A DNA stretch of 64,000 nt from Brevundimonas mediterranea (GTDB lineage Bacteria; Pseudomonadota; Alphaproteobacteria; Caulobacterales; Caulobacteraceae): assembly GCF_011064825.1 (NCBI RefSeq), contig NZ_CP048751.1:930001-994000 (forward strand), written 5' to 3'. Both the position numbers and the translations under genes were made by a program. Shown here in pieces: positions 18,535-29,995 of this stretch. The notes under the pieces are model-generated. The model did no database searches, was not told the origin of the DNA, and worked only from the letters and a program-made list of their open reading frames with translations. How positions within the stretch are numbered: the first letter of the stretch is position 1; each line of letters opens with the position of its first letter.

Positions 18535-18563
18535 GCGATCATCTCGGCGGCTTTGGGGCGCAA

Positions 18564-18589
18564 GCCCGGAACGGCGGACCGTTCCGGGC
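18564..18589 (-). terminator. Hairpin downstream of porin gene
   Basis: Perfect ten-base arms GCCCGGAACG and CGTTCCGGGC with a six-base loop lie 12 bases past the porin stop and before the chemoreceptor start. The T-run is weak (TTG), so this is a probable but not typical terminator. Confidence 0.55.
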
Positions 18590-18600
18590 GGGTTTCAGGT

Positions 18601-20001
18601 CTAGAAGGCGGTTTGGACGCGGATGGTGGCGGTGTTGCCGCTGTCGTCGCCGACGAAGGTCCCGGTGCGGTTGTCGACCGACCAGGCGCTCCAGTGGGTG
18701 GAGACGCGGGTGTTGTTCGTCGGATACCAGTTGACGCCCAACAGCCAGGTGTCGGCTTCCCCCCCGGTCGGGTTGTCGCTGTAGTCGGCGGTGTCATAGC
18801 GGCCGACGATTTCGACCGCGCCGTAACCATCGACGCCCAGCGGCTTCAGCACCTTGGGACGCGCCCAGGTGCCGGTACGGGGCGAAAGGGGCGGCTTCTC
18901 GCCGGTGATGAAGAAGCCCGCCGAAATGCTATAGCCGTCCTGGTCGAAGTCCCGCGCGGCGGTCTCCAGCAAACGTCGGCCGCCTTCGGCCATCAGCCAG
19001 CCCGAGCGATGCACCCCGCCCAGCTCAAGCCCCAGGCCCTTGCTGCCCTTCGGATCGGCATAGGTTCCGGCCGAGAGACGCAGATTGTCGTTACCGCGCG
19101 ACGAGACCACCAGGCTGCGCGAAGCCACCGAAGCATTGGGCGTCAGATCCTCGATAAAGCCCCAGCCGCCGATGTGCAGGAAGCCGTCGTCGGTCTTGAA
19201 GGGCGACCAGTGGGTGCGGCCCATCAGGGTGACGGAGTCATTCGTCGTGCCGCTGCTGATCGCGTCGCCGGTCAATGACAACGAGGCGTGCCAGACGCTG
19301 CCGATCAGCTTGGAGGTCACGCCGACGCCGTAGGAGCCGCGCTCCGGCCCCACCGTCGAGATCGCCATGCTGCGCTCCAGGAACGGAACCACATCCTCGG
19401 CCGTGCCGCATTCGAAACAGCGGTCGTTCAGACGTTGGCCGACGGACACCTCGAGATCGCGGCCGCCCACTTTGCGGCTATAGGCGATGAAGGCGTTGGC
19501 GACGCTCATCGCATTGTCGGCGATGTCGCCTTCGATCCAGTAGCTGAAGCCCCCGGGGGTCTTGCCCTGGGCGCCCAGGCGCAGGCCGCGCAGTTCGGTG
19601 GTGGTCAGGTTGCGGCCGTCGAAGTCCGAACCGAAGGTGTTGGACAGGTCGGCCGTGACGCGGATGCGCGGCTTGAAGGTGAAGCCGCCGTCCGGGCTGC
19701 GCAGTTCGGGAAGGCCGCTCGACCAGTCGACGCTGGAGGGCGCGCTGGCGGCCTGGACGACCGGGCGCGGCGCGGCGGCGGCGGCCGGAGCCGGCGTTCC
19801 CGCGGCAGCGGGCGCGGCGGCGGCCGTCTGAGCCTGGACCTGCGACTGGGCCTCAAGCTGTTCGAGGCGCGCGGACAGGGCCTGCACCTGGGCGCGCAGG
19901 GCGGCGATTTCTTCCGCCGTCGGCGTTGACGACTGGGCGAAGGCGGAGGTGGCGAGCGCGGCGAGGCCGACACCCGCTGCGAGGGAGCGGTGAATAATCA
20001 T
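18601..20001 (-). CDS. OprO/OprP-like outer-membrane porin
   Basis: The 466-residue protein has a signal peptide (AAGVGLAALATSAFA), a short coiled coil (IAALRAQVQALSARLEQLEAQ) typical of trimeric porins of this family, an Ala/Pro linker, then a beta-barrel with FKPRIRVTADLSNTF, GKTPGGFSYWIEGDIADNA and a terminal Phe (IRVQTAF). This matches the phosphate-selective porin O/P family, although specificity need not be phosphate. A CFECG pair in an external-loop region is unusual. It is followed by a hairpin terminator and lies near dctA, with no evident operon link. Confidence 0.85.
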   Translation of the reverse strand: MIIHRSLAAGVGLAALATSAFAQSSTPTAEEIAALRAQVQALSARLEQLEAQSQVQAQTAAAAPAAAGTPAPAAAAAPRPVVQAASAPSSVDWSSGLPELRSPDGGFTFKPRIRVTADLSNTFGSDFDGRNLTTTELRGLRLGAQGKTPGGFSYWIEGDIADNAMSVANAFIAYSRKVGGRDLEVSVGQRLNDRCFECGTAEDVVPFLERSMAISTVGPERGSYGVGVTSKLIGSVWHASLSLTGDAISSGTTNDSVTLMGRTHWSPFKTDDGFLHIGGWGFIEDLTPNASVASRSLVVSSRGNDNLRLSAGTYADPKGSKGLGLELGGVHRSGWLMAEGGRRLLETAARDFDQDGYSISAGFFITGEKPPLSPRTGTWARPKVLKPLGVDGYGAVEIVGRYDTADYSDNPTGGEADTWLLGVNWYPTNNTRVSTHWSAWSVDNRTGTFVGDDSGNTATIRVQTAF

Positions 20002-20093
20002 GAATAACGCTCATAGGGTGCGACTGTTAAGGAAGGCCCAAATGGCTATAAGCAGAAATGCGTATCAGCGTTGGGCAAGGCGCCGGATGCAGT

Positions 20094-20124
20094 ACAGGCG
20101 CCGCGCTTTCGCGACGGCGCCTGT
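20094..20124 (-). terminator. Hairpin downstream of dctA
   Basis: Arms ACAGGCGCC and GGCGCCTGT flank a 13-base loop, beginning 12 bases after the dctA stop on the minus strand. No T-run follows, so the terminator role is tentative. Confidence 0.4.
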
Positions 20125-20136
20125 GCAGGAAGCAAC

Positions 20137-21492
20137 TCAGTCGGCGGTGACCAGCTCCTTGTCACCGGGGCCGGCCGCCGGATCGGGCTGGGCCGCGATC
20201 GGCTGCGACGGACCGTTCAAGGCCGCGTGCAAGGCGTCCCGGTCCAGTTCGCCCTCCCATCGGGCGACGACGATGGTGGCCACGGCGTTGCCGATGAAGT
20301 TGGTCAGGGCCCGGCACTCGCTCATGAACCGGTCGATGCCCAGGATCAGCGCCATGCCCGCGACCGGAACGGTAGGAACCACCGACAGGGTCGCCGCCAG
20401 GGTGATGAAGCCGGCGCCGGTGATGCCGGCCGCCCCCTTGGAGGACAGCATGGCGACCAGCAGCAGCAGGATCTGTTGCTGCAGGGTCAGTTCGATGTTC
20501 AGGGCCTGGGCGATGAACAGGGCCGCCATGGTCATGTAGATGTTGGTGCCGTCCAGATTGAACGAATAGCCGGTCGGGACGACCAGGCCGACGACCGACT
20601 TGGAGGCGCCGGCGCGTTCCATCTTGTTGAGCAACGACGGCAGGGCGGCTTCCGACGAGGAGGTGCCCAGGACCAGCAGCAGTTCCTCCTTCAGATAGCG
20701 GATCAGCTTCAGGATGTTGAAGCCGTTGGCCCAGGCGACCAGGCCCAGGATGCCGACCACGAAGATGACGGCGGTGAGGTAGAAGGTGGCGACCAGCGCG
20801 GCCAGATTGGCGATGGAGCCGATCCCATATTTGCCGATGGTGAAGGCGAAGGCGCCGAAGGCCCCGATGGGCGCGGCCTTCATCAGGATGGCCACCAGCT
20901 TGAAGAAGGCGTGGCTGATCGATTCCAGGAAGCTCAGCACCGGCTTGCCGACGTCGCCGACCAGGGCCAGGGCCAGGCCGAACAGGACCGAGACGAACAG
21001 GACCTGGAGGATATTGCCCTCGGAGAAGGCGGAAACCATCGTGTCCGGGATGATGCCCATCAGGAAGCCGGTGATGGTCGTCTCATGCGCCTGTTCCGAA
21101 TATTTGGCGACGGCGCCGACATCCAGGGTGGCCGGATCGATGTTCAGGCCGCGTCCGGGCTGGACCAGGTTGGCGATGATCAGGCCGACGATCAGGGCCA
21201 GGGTCGAGAAGGTCAGGAAATAGGCGAAGGCCTTGGCCGCCACGCGCCCCACGCGGCCGAGGTCGCTCATGCCGGCGATGCCGGTGACGATGGTCAGGAA
21301 GATGACCGGGGCGATGATCATCTTCACCAACTTGATGAAGGCGTCGCCCAGCGGCTTGAGGCTTTCGCCGAAGCTGGGCCAGAAATGGCCGATGATCGCG
21401 CCGGCCACGATGGCGGTCAGAACCTGGAAATACAGATGCCGGTAAAAGGGCCGACGCACGGCCGGTTCTGCGGTGGAGGGAAGCGCGATCAC
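20137..21492 (-). CDS. dctA: C4-dicarboxylate:cation symporter
   Basis: DctA imports succinate, fumarate and malate across the inner membrane. The 451-residue protein has the DAACS-family layout: [21 protein letters not shown] at the N-terminus, [22 protein letters not shown], the serine-rich re-entrant loop [16 protein letters not shown], and [23 protein letters not shown]. Length and motifs are normal. It is divergent from dctB-dctD, and two GTGCG-N6-CGCAC sites lie between, so activation by DctD is expected. Confidence 0.96.
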   Translation of the reverse strand: MIALPSTAEPAVRRPFYRHLYFQVLTAIVAGAIIGHFWPSFGESLKPLGDAFIKLVKMIIAPVIFLTIVTGIAGMSDLGRVGRVAAKAFAYFLTFSTLALIVGLIIANLVQPGRGLNIDPATLDVGAVAKYSEQAHETTITGFLMGIIPDTMVSAFSEGNILQVLFVSVLFGLALALVGDVGKPVLSFLESISHAFFKLVAILMKAAPIGAFGAFAFTIGKYGIGSIANLAALVATFYLTAVIFVVGILGLVAWANGFNILKLIRYLKEELLLVLGTSSSEAALPSLLNKMERAGASKSVVGLVVPTGYSFNLDGTNIYMTMAALFIAQALNIELTLQQQILLLLVAMLSSKGAAGITGAGFITLAATLSVVPTVPVAGMALILGIDRFMSECRALTNFIGNAVATIVVARWEGELDRDALHAALNGPSQPIAAQPDPAAGPGDKELVTAD

Positions 21493-21675
21493 GGAAGGCT
21501 CCTGTCACTGCGGGACCATCCCGCGGTTTCCTCGACGGGCCCCACGTCTGCGGCGAGGCTCCGAGGTCCAGTGTCCGGCAGGGTGAAGCCGCTTCCAAAC
21601 CCCTTCGAAAGACGATCTAGAAGGCTGTTTTTTCAACAAAATATCCTAGCGATCCTCCCAGAATCGGGATCGGCA

Positions 21676-21691
21676 GTGCGGCTGGACGCAC
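21676..21691. promoter_or_regulatory. Putative DctD-binding site 1
   Basis: GTGCG-N6-CGCAC, a 16-base inverted repeat about 185 bases upstream of dctA. Its form matches the rhizobial DctD upstream activator sites as I remember them (GTGCG...CGCAC). Its centre is 33 bases from that of the second site. Confidence 0.72.
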
Positions 21692-21708
21692 AAGGTGATG
21701 GCCTAGTC

Positions 21709-21724
21709 GTGCGAAATGTCGCAC
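21709..21724. promoter_or_regulatory. Putative DctD-binding site 2
   Basis: The second GTGCG-N6-CGCAC repeat (inner bases extend it to GTGCGA/TCGCAC) ends ten bases before the dctB start. The 33-base centre spacing equals about three helical turns, so both sites would sit on the same DNA face. Confidence 0.75.
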
Positions 21725-21734
21725 AGATAGGCGC

Positions 21735-23576
21735 ATGACTCGTTCGTCGCCGCCCCTGACTATCGAAGGACTTTCGAGTATCGCTCGACAGCCCTGGGTC
21801 TTGCTGACGCTTGGCTGGCTGGCGGCGAGCGCCGTGCTGGCGGGCGTCGCGGGCGAGGCCGCGCGGCGCGATGCGACCGGCGAACTGGAACGCCAGGCGA
21901 CGGCCGGCGCCGCCCTGCACGCCGCCGTGCTGCGCAGCGAACTGGACAAGCAGCGCGCCATCCCCATCGTCCTGGCCGGCGATCCCGATGTGGCCGCCCT
22001 GCTGACCACGCCCAGCGCCCAGGCCGTGAACGGGGTGGACCGCAAGCTGGAGCGGCTGGCGTCCCAGACCCGCGCCGCCGTCATCTATGTGCTGGACGCG
22101 CGGGGCCTGACCCTGGCGTCCAGCAACTGGCGGGCCTCGACCAGTTTCGTCGGTTCGCGCTACGAGTTCCGGCCCTATTTCATCAATGCGATGCGCGACG
22201 CCGAAGGCGAGTTCTACGCCCTGGGCACCCGCAGCGGCCGACCCGGCCTCTATCTGTCGCGCCGTGTGGACTCAGCGGACGGCGCGCCCCTGGGCGTGGT
22301 TGTGCTGAAGGTCGAGTTCGACGACCTGGAGGCCGAATGGCGCGGCTCGGGCGAGCCCGCCTGGGTCTCAGATCCGGGCGGCGTCGTCCTGGTCACCAGC
22401 ATCCCGGAATGGCGCTTCCGCACGACCGAACCGATGGACGAGCGACGGCGTCGCCTCAGCCTGACCGACCTCACCCTCCACCCCGGCGCCCTGTCCCCCC
22501 TGCCCTTCCAGACGCCGAACGGCGACCGGCCCCGGCTGGTGCGGACGGCCGTCGGCGACGGCCGTCCGCAGACATGGGTGCATTCGGAGACGGATACGGC
22601 CGCGCCCGGCTGGACCCTGCATCTGCTGACGCCCGAACGGGGGGTGATCGGGGCGGCGGTGGCGGGCGCGCGCGGTCTGGCCCTGTTGATCACCAGCCTT
22701 CTGGCCCTGGGCGTGGCCGTGCTGCTGCGCCGGCGTCATCTGGCCCGCGCCAAGGCTCAGGCGGAGGAAGAAGGCCGGCTGGAGCTGGAGCGCCGCATCC
22801 ACGAACGCACGCGCGAACTGCACGACGCCAATCTGGCCCTGAACCGCCAGATCGAGGAGCGCCGCCGCGCCGAGGCCGCGCGGGAGCTGCTGCGCGACGA
22901 ACTGGTGCAGGCCAGCAAACTGGCCGCCCTGGGCCAGATCGTCGCCAGCGTGGCGCACGAGATCAACCAACCCGTCGCCGCCATCCGGACCTATGCAGAG
23001 ACCGCGAAACTGTTGCTGAGCCGCGACCAGCCCGACAAGGTCGGAGACGTGCTTCAGCGCATCGGCGGTCTGACCAAACGGATCGGCGCCATCACCCAGG
23101 ATCTGCGGCTGTTCTCACGCAAGGCCACGCCGACCATCGACGCCATCCGGCTGGAGGACGCCATCCAGGGCGGGCTGGAACTGACGCGCGGGCGGGTGGA
23201 GGAACGCGGGGTCAGACTGGAGCGGATCGGCGACGGCGACGTGCAGGTCCGCGCCCACCAGTTCCGTCTGGAACAGGTCATCGTCAATCTGATCAAGAAC
23301 GCCGCCGAGGCGATGGAAGGCCAGACCGACGCCCGCCTGACCCTGGCCGTGGCGCGCGACGGCGAGCGGGTGCGGCTGATCTTCGCCGACAACGGGCCCG
23401 GCGTGGCGCCCGATGTGGCGCGCCAGCTGTTCACGCCCTTCGTCACCACCCGCGCCAACGGCCTGGGCCTGGGGCTGGTCATCTGCCGCGACATCGTCGC
23501 CAGTTTCGGGGGCGAGCTGGATCTGGTCCCCGCCGAACGGGGCGCGACCTTCGTCGCCGTCCTGAAGGCCGCCTGA
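21735..23576 (+). CDS. dctB: C4-dicarboxylate sensor histidine kinase
   Basis: DctB senses periplasmic C4-dicarboxylates and phosphorylates DctD. The 613-residue protein has a membrane helix near 21-40, a double-PAS-like periplasmic domain of about 265 residues (including SSNWRASTSFVGSRYEFRPY and YLSRRVDS), a second helix near 308-331, a coiled-coil linker, an H-box with His408 (SVAHEINQPVAAIRTYAE), and an ATPase domain (VIVNLIKNAAEAM; DNGPGVAPDV; GLGLGLVICRDIV). The stop overlaps the dctD start by one base. Confidence 0.95.
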   Translation: MTRSSPPLTIEGLSSIARQPWVLLTLGWLAASAVLAGVAGEAARRDATGELERQATAGAALHAAVLRSELDKQRAIPIVLAGDPDVAALLTTPSAQAVNGVDRKLERLASQTRAAVIYVLDARGLTLASSNWRASTSFVGSRYEFRPYFINAMRDAEGEFYALGTRSGRPGLYLSRRVDSADGAPLGVVVLKVEFDDLEAEWRGSGEPAWVSDPGGVVLVTSIPEWRFRTTEPMDERRRRLSLTDLTLHPGALSPLPFQTPNGDRPRLVRTAVGDGRPQTWVHSETDTAAPGWTLHLLTPERGVIGAAVAGARGLALLITSLLALGVAVLLRRRHLARAKAQAEEEGRLELERRIHERTRELHDANLALNRQIEERRRAEAARELLRDELVQASKLAALGQIVASVAHEINQPVAAIRTYAETAKLLLSRDQPDKVGDVLQRIGGLTKRIGAITQDLRLFSRKATPTIDAIRLEDAIQGGLELTRGRVEERGVRLERIGDGDVQVRAHQFRLEQVIVNLIKNAAEAMEGQTDARLTLAVARDGERVRLIFADNGPGVAPDVARQLFTPFVTTRANGLGLGLVICRDIVASFGGELDLVPAERGATFVAVLKAA

Positions 23577-24910
23577 TGCGCCCGCCCCTGCCGCAGACCG
23601 TCGCCCTGATTGAGGACGACGCCGACTTTCGCCAGGCCCTGGTCGAACGCCTGACGCTTGAAGGACTGGAGGTGCGCGCCTTCACGGCGGCCGAGCCCGC
23701 CCTGAAGGCGCTGGACGCAGACTTCCCGGGCGTGGTCGTGACCGACCTGAGGATGCCGGGCATGGACGGCCGCCAGTTGCTGACGCGGCTGCAGGCCCTG
23801 GACACGAGTCTGCCGGTCATCATGATCACCGGCCACGGCGACATCGCCGACGCCGTGGCCGCCATGCACGACGGCGCCTATGATTTCGTCGCCAAGCCCT
23901 TTCCGTTCGAGCGGCTGCAGGACAGCCTGAACCGGGCGCTGGAGAAGCGCAGTCTGGTGCTGGAGAACCGCCGCCTGGTCGCCATGGCCGCCGAAGGCGG
24001 GCACGAACTGCCGCTGGCCGGATCGTCGCGCGCCATCACGGCGCTGCGGGCCACCATCGCCCAGATCGCCGACGCCCGAATGGACGTGCTGATCGAAGGC
24101 GAGACCGGGGTCGGCAAGGAGGCGGTCGCGCGCGCCCTGCACAACGGGGGCCGGCGCCGGCTGGCGCCCTTCGTCGCCGTCAACTGCGGCGCCCTGCCCG
24201 ACGGCCTGATCGAGAGCGAACTGTTCGGGCATGAACTGGGCGCCTTCGCCGGGGCCATGCGGCGACGGGTGGGACATGTGGAGCGCGCCCACAACGGCTC
24301 GCTGTTTCTCGACGAGGTCGAGAGCATGCCCCTGGCGGTCCAGGTCAAGATGCTGCGGGTGCTGGAGGAGCGGGAGATCCATCCGATCGGCGCCAACGAG
24401 CCCCGGGTGCTGGACCTGCGCATCCTCGCCTCGGCCAAGATCGACCTCAGCGAGGCGGCGCGGCGCGGCGATTTCCGCGAAGATCTCTATTATCGCCTGA
24501 ACGTGGTGCGGCTGCGCGTGCCGCCGCTGCGTGAGCGGCGCGAGGACATCCCCCTGCTGTTCGCCCATTTCCTGCGTCGCGCCGCAGACCGCCACGGCGT
24601 CGAGCCGCCGAGCGTGACCGACGGCGTCCGCCGCCGTCTGCTGGAAGAGGACTGGCCCGGCAATATCCGCGAACTGGCCCATTTCGCCGAACGCGTCGTC
24701 CTGGGCCTGGACGAGGGGTCCGGCGGCGCCGAGGCCGATCTGAGCCTGCCGGACCGGATGCATCGTTTCGAAGGCGAGCTGCTGCGCGGCGCGCTGCAGA
24801 CCCATAGGGGCGACATCGTCTCGGTGCTGGAGGAGATGCGGATTCCGCGCAAGACCCTGTACGACAAGCTGCAGCGCCACGGACTGAAACCCGCCGACTT
24901 CCGCGCCTGA
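23576..24910 (+). CDS. dctD: C4-dicarboxylate response regulator, NtrC family
   Basis: DctD activates dctA transcription with sigma-54. The start at 23576 overlaps dctB (TGATG); the longer upstream frame is a shadow. The receiver domain has phospho-Asp57 (VVVTDLRMPG) and Lys107. The AAA+ domain has Walker A GETGVGKE (about 175-182) and Walker B SLFLDE (about 242-247). The sigma-54 contact loop reads GAFAGA at 222-227 rather than GAFTGA. A Fis-type HTH ends the protein (IPRKTLYDKLQRHGL). 444 residues. Confidence 0.95.
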   Translation: MRPPLPQTVALIEDDADFRQALVERLTLEGLEVRAFTAAEPALKALDADFPGVVVTDLRMPGMDGRQLLTRLQALDTSLPVIMITGHGDIADAVAAMHDGAYDFVAKPFPFERLQDSLNRALEKRSLVLENRRLVAMAAEGGHELPLAGSSRAITALRATIAQIADARMDVLIEGETGVGKEAVARALHNGGRRRLAPFVAVNCGALPDGLIESELFGHELGAFAGAMRRRVGHVERAHNGSLFLDEVESMPLAVQVKMLRVLEEREIHPIGANEPRVLDLRILASAKIDLSEAARRGDFREDLYYRLNVVRLRVPPLRERREDIPLLFAHFLRRAADRHGVEPPSVTDGVRRRLLEEDWPGNIRELAHFAERVVLGLDEGSGGAEADLSLPDRMHRFEGELLRGALQTHRGDIVSVLEEMRIPRKTLYDKLQRHGLKPADFRA

Positions 24911-24943
24911 CCCTCAAGCGGCGCCGCCTCAAGCAGCCCCCCC

Positions 24944-24946
<3 letters not shown>
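24911..24946. repeat. Three 15-bp tandem copies at the end of a hybrid kinase gene
   Basis: Three copies of a CCTCAAGC-containing 15-base unit place the triplet TCA at 24914, 24929 and 24944. Read on the minus strand each gives TGA in the frame of the kinase gene, so the stop codon is triplicated. Confidence 0.7.
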
Positions 24947-27460
<2,514 letters not shown>

Positions 27461-27560
27461 TCGGCTTCCGATCTGATCGGAAGCTGCCATGTTTTGGTTG
27501 AATAAGGTTTATCGACCCGGTGCGGGTTGCACCTCACCTGACCTTTGTCGGAACTGCGCG

Positions 27561-27589
27561 TTGACCACCCCCGGGCTTTCGGCTATAGG
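27561..27589 (+). promoter_or_regulatory. rpsT promoter
   Basis: TTGACC (27561-27566), a 17-base spacer and TATAGG (27584-27589) make a near-consensus housekeeping promoter about 70 bases before rpsT. Confidence 0.7.
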
Positions 27590-27656
27590 CCCGCCCTCTT
27601 GAGATTTCCGCGCCGTGGACGTGTGCTCCGCGGCGTTTTCCGTTCGAAGGTTTGAA

Positions 27657-27926
27657 ATGGCTAACAACCCCGGCGCCCGCAAGGCGATCCGCAAGATCGA
27701 AGCGCGGACCGAAGTGAACAAGGCGCGCCGTTCGCGCGTCCGCACCTATCTGCGCAAGTTCCAAGAAGCTCTGGCCGGCGGCGACGCCACGGCCGCCAAG
27801 ACCGCCTTCGTGGAAGCCCAGTCCGAGCTGATGCGCGCCGTCTCCAAGGGCGTCGTTCACAAGAACACCGGCTCGCGCAAGGTGTCGCGTCTGGCCGCCC
27901 AGCTGAAGAAGCTGTCGGCCGCCTAA
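27657..27926 (+). CDS. rpsT: 30S ribosomal protein S20
   Basis: S20 binds 16S rRNA in the body of the small subunit. The 89-residue, Lys/Arg/Ala-rich helical protein reads [20 protein letters not shown] early and ends [20 protein letters not shown], as expected. The open frame extends 14 codons upstream, but the ATG at 27657 with GAAGG in front is right. It precedes dnaA, as in Caulobacter, and has its own terminator. Confidence 0.97.
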   Translation: MANNPGARKAIRKIEARTEVNKARRSRVRTYLRKFQEALAGGDATAAKTAFVEAQSELMRAVSKGVVHKNTGSRKVSRLAAQLKKLSAA

Positions 27927-27995
27927 ATCCTTTAACGGATTTCCCGGACACGGAATGGCTGTCGCTGTTCCGTTACGGGATTTTGCAGACTTTTC

Positions 27996-28030
27996 AACGG
28001 CGAAGGGGCATCAGCTCCTTCGCCGTTTTG
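27996..28030 (+). terminator. rpsT terminator
   Basis: Perfect 11-base arms AACGGCGAAGG (27996-28006) and CCTTCGCCGTT (28017-28027) with a ten-base loop and short T-run (TTTT) follow rpsT by about 70 bases. Confidence 0.75.
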
Positions 28031-28109
28031 CGTTTGGCCGTTAACCCTCTCTACGCAGGAATACGGAGTTCGGGGCGCCTGGAAGGCGAATTCCTCAAGC
28101 AGGATTAGC

Positions 28110-28154
28110 GTTTGACGGAGTCAAACAATTTAACTGCGAATCGACCAACGAATC
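28110..28154 (+). promoter_or_regulatory. dnaA leader: palindrome with -35-like TTGACGG and three GANTC sites
   Basis: The inverted repeat GTTTGAC-gga-GTCAAAC spans 28110-28126 and contains TTGACGG, matching the Caulobacter housekeeping -35. GANTC sites, the target of CcrM methylase, are at 28118, 28138 and 28150. A -10 is not clear. Methylation-linked control of dnaA is known in Caulobacter; its use here is inference. Confidence 0.55.
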
Positions 28155-28383
28155 AGCGTTGACCCAACCGGCTCGCAGCGTAAGTTTTGGCCTCTAACGC
28201 ACTTCCATCCCAACACGGATGAAGACGGCGCGGGACGATAGTTTCGCGTTGGCGGGAGATGTCTGTCCAGGAGCTCGGCCCCGCCCGAAAAGCATCGCTT
28301 TTCGGGGCAGGAGAAGTCGTCCCTGAACCGTCGCCCTGAAGTGCCGAAGGTCGGAATGGTTTTTTGAAGCGGGTGGCTGAACA

Positions 28384-29844
28384 ATGGTTGGGGGTGCGAC
28401 GGCGATGGCGGGCGGCGTGAACGGATCGAACATGACGGATCCGGATCGCATCTGGAATGAGGCCTCGGTGCGCCTGCGCGCCGAGATCGGCGACGGTCCC
28501 TTCTCGTCCTACATCGCCCCTTCCGCCGTTCGCGTGGATTCCTCCGGCCAGCTGATCCTGGTCACGCCCACCGCCTATGCCCGAGACTGGGTCCGCAAGA
28601 ACGCCCTGCGTCGCATGAACGAGCTGTGGCTGGGCCTGGACGGCCTGAACCGCCGCCTGGACGTGCGCTGCCGCGCCGAGGTGGGCTCGGCCCCTCCGGC
28701 CTCGGCCGTGATCGCGGGCAATGTCCTGGACGCCACACCGCGTCTGGCGGCCTTCGCCAGCCCGACCGTGCCCCCCATCGCCGACGGCGCCCGCGCCGTG
28801 CGCGCCGCCGGCCTTCAGGACCGCCTGACCTTCGACAGCTTCGTGGAGGGCCAGGGCAACGCCTTCGCCCTGGCCATCGCCAAACAGGTGGCCAGCTGGG
28901 CCGACGGCCACTTCAACCCGGTCTTCTTCTGCGGCCCCTACGGCTACGGCAAGACCCACCTGCTGAACGCCATCGCCTGGGAGGCCCAGCGTCTGCGGCC
29001 CGAGGCCAAGGTGGTCTATCTGACCGCCGAACGCTTCCTGTCGACCTTCGTCAAGGCGATGCAGGACCGATCGACCGCCGCCTTCAAGGAAAGCCTGCGC
29101 TCGGCCGACATGCTGCTGCTGGACGACGTCCAGTTCGTCGGCGGCAAGACCTCGACCCAGGAAGAACTGCTGTCGACCCTGACCGCCCTGATCGAGGACG
29201 GCAAACGGATCGTCTTCTCGGCCGACCGCGCGCCCATGGCCCTGACCGAGGTCGAGCCGCGCCTGCGCAGCCACCTGGCCGCCGGCCTGACCTGCCCGGT
29301 CGAGGCGGGCGACCGCGAGCTGAAGATCGCCGTGGCCCAGAACCGTCTGAAGGCCCTGTCGGCCCTGGGCGTCGTCCAGGGCGAGGCCGCGCCCGAGGTG
29401 CTGGCCCAGCTGGTGGATCGCACGCCGGGCTCGATGCGCGAGCTTGAGGGCGCCGTGAACACCCTGGCCGCCGCCGCCGGTTCGCGCCTGGCGACCGTCT
29501 CGGTGGACGAGGCCTCGATCCTGCTGGGCGCCGCCCTGCGCGGCGGCCCCGAGCGCCGGATCACCGTGGACGAGATCCAGAAGACGGTGGCCGACCACTT
29601 CAACCTGAAACAGGCCGATCTGCTGAGCGAGCGCCGCACCCGTTCGGTGGCCCGCCCGCGCCAGATGGCCATGTATCTGTGCAAGCAGCACACGACCCGC
29701 TCCTATCCCGACATCGGCCGTCGCTTCGGCGGTCGCGATCACACCACCGTCCTGCACGGTGTGCGCAAGATCGAGGAGCTGATGGCCCAGGACGACCAGA
29801 TCGCCCGCGACGTCGAGGCCCTGACCCGCAAGCTGCGGGGCTGA
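28384..29844 (+). CDS. dnaA: Chromosomal replication initiator protein
   Basis: DnaA is the AAA+ ATPase that opens the replication origin. The protein (486 residues from this start) has an N-terminal DnaB-interaction domain, a variable linker, then LTFDSFVEGQGNAFALAIAK, Walker A GPYGYGKTH (184-192), Walker B LLLLDDVQF, and the C-terminal DNA-binding signature RFGGRDHTTVLHGVRKI. It resembles the divergent Caulobacter type (SWADGHFNP; LSERRTRSVARPRQ). ATGs at 28405 and 28432 are alternative starts; none has a decisive ribosome binding site. A roughly 450-base leader lies between rpsT and this start. Confidence 0.96.
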   Translation: MVGGATAMAGGVNGSNMTDPDRIWNEASVRLRAEIGDGPFSSYIAPSAVRVDSSGQLILVTPTAYARDWVRKNALRRMNELWLGLDGLNRRLDVRCRAEVGSAPPASAVIAGNVLDATPRLAAFASPTVPPIADGARAVRAAGLQDRLTFDSFVEGQGNAFALAIAKQVASWADGHFNPVFFCGPYGYGKTHLLNAIAWEAQRLRPEAKVVYLTAERFLSTFVKAMQDRSTAAFKESLRSADMLLLDDVQFVGGKTSTQEELLSTLTALIEDGKRIVFSADRAPMALTEVEPRLRSHLAAGLTCPVEAGDRELKIAVAQNRLKALSALGVVQGEAAPEVLAQLVDRTPGSMRELEGAVNTLAAAAGSRLATVSVDEASILLGAALRGGPERRITVDEIQKTVADHFNLKQADLLSERRTRSVARPRQMAMYLCKQHTTRSYPDIGRRFGGRDHTTVLHGVRKIEELMAQDDQIARDVEALTRKLRG

Positions 29845-29849
29845 ACAAT

Positions 29850-29876
29850 CTCCCTCCCCCATGAAGGGGACGGGAG
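29850..29876 (+). repeat. REP-like hairpin after dnaA
   Basis: CTCCC-T-CCCC and GGGG-AC-GGGAG arms flank a short CATGAA loop just six bases past the dnaA stop. It may act as terminator or mRNA-stabilising element between dnaA and dnaN. The sequence type recurs as a dispersed palindrome in alphaproteobacterial genomes, as far as I recall. Confidence 0.55.
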
Positions 29877-29995
29877 AAACAGAAATCTGTGAACGGCTTC
29901 CGTCGCCTTCCTTGCTCCTTGCGCCCAATCCGCTAGTGTCCAAGGCCCTCTATCGCGGCGCTCCAGCCTGAGTCGCCGCATCCGGGCGAGACGAC

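Noticed and set aside
27927..28383. oriC next to dnaA
   Set aside because: No cluster of TTATCCACA-like boxes or AT-rich unwinding region was found; in Caulobacterales the origin lies elsewhere, near hemE.
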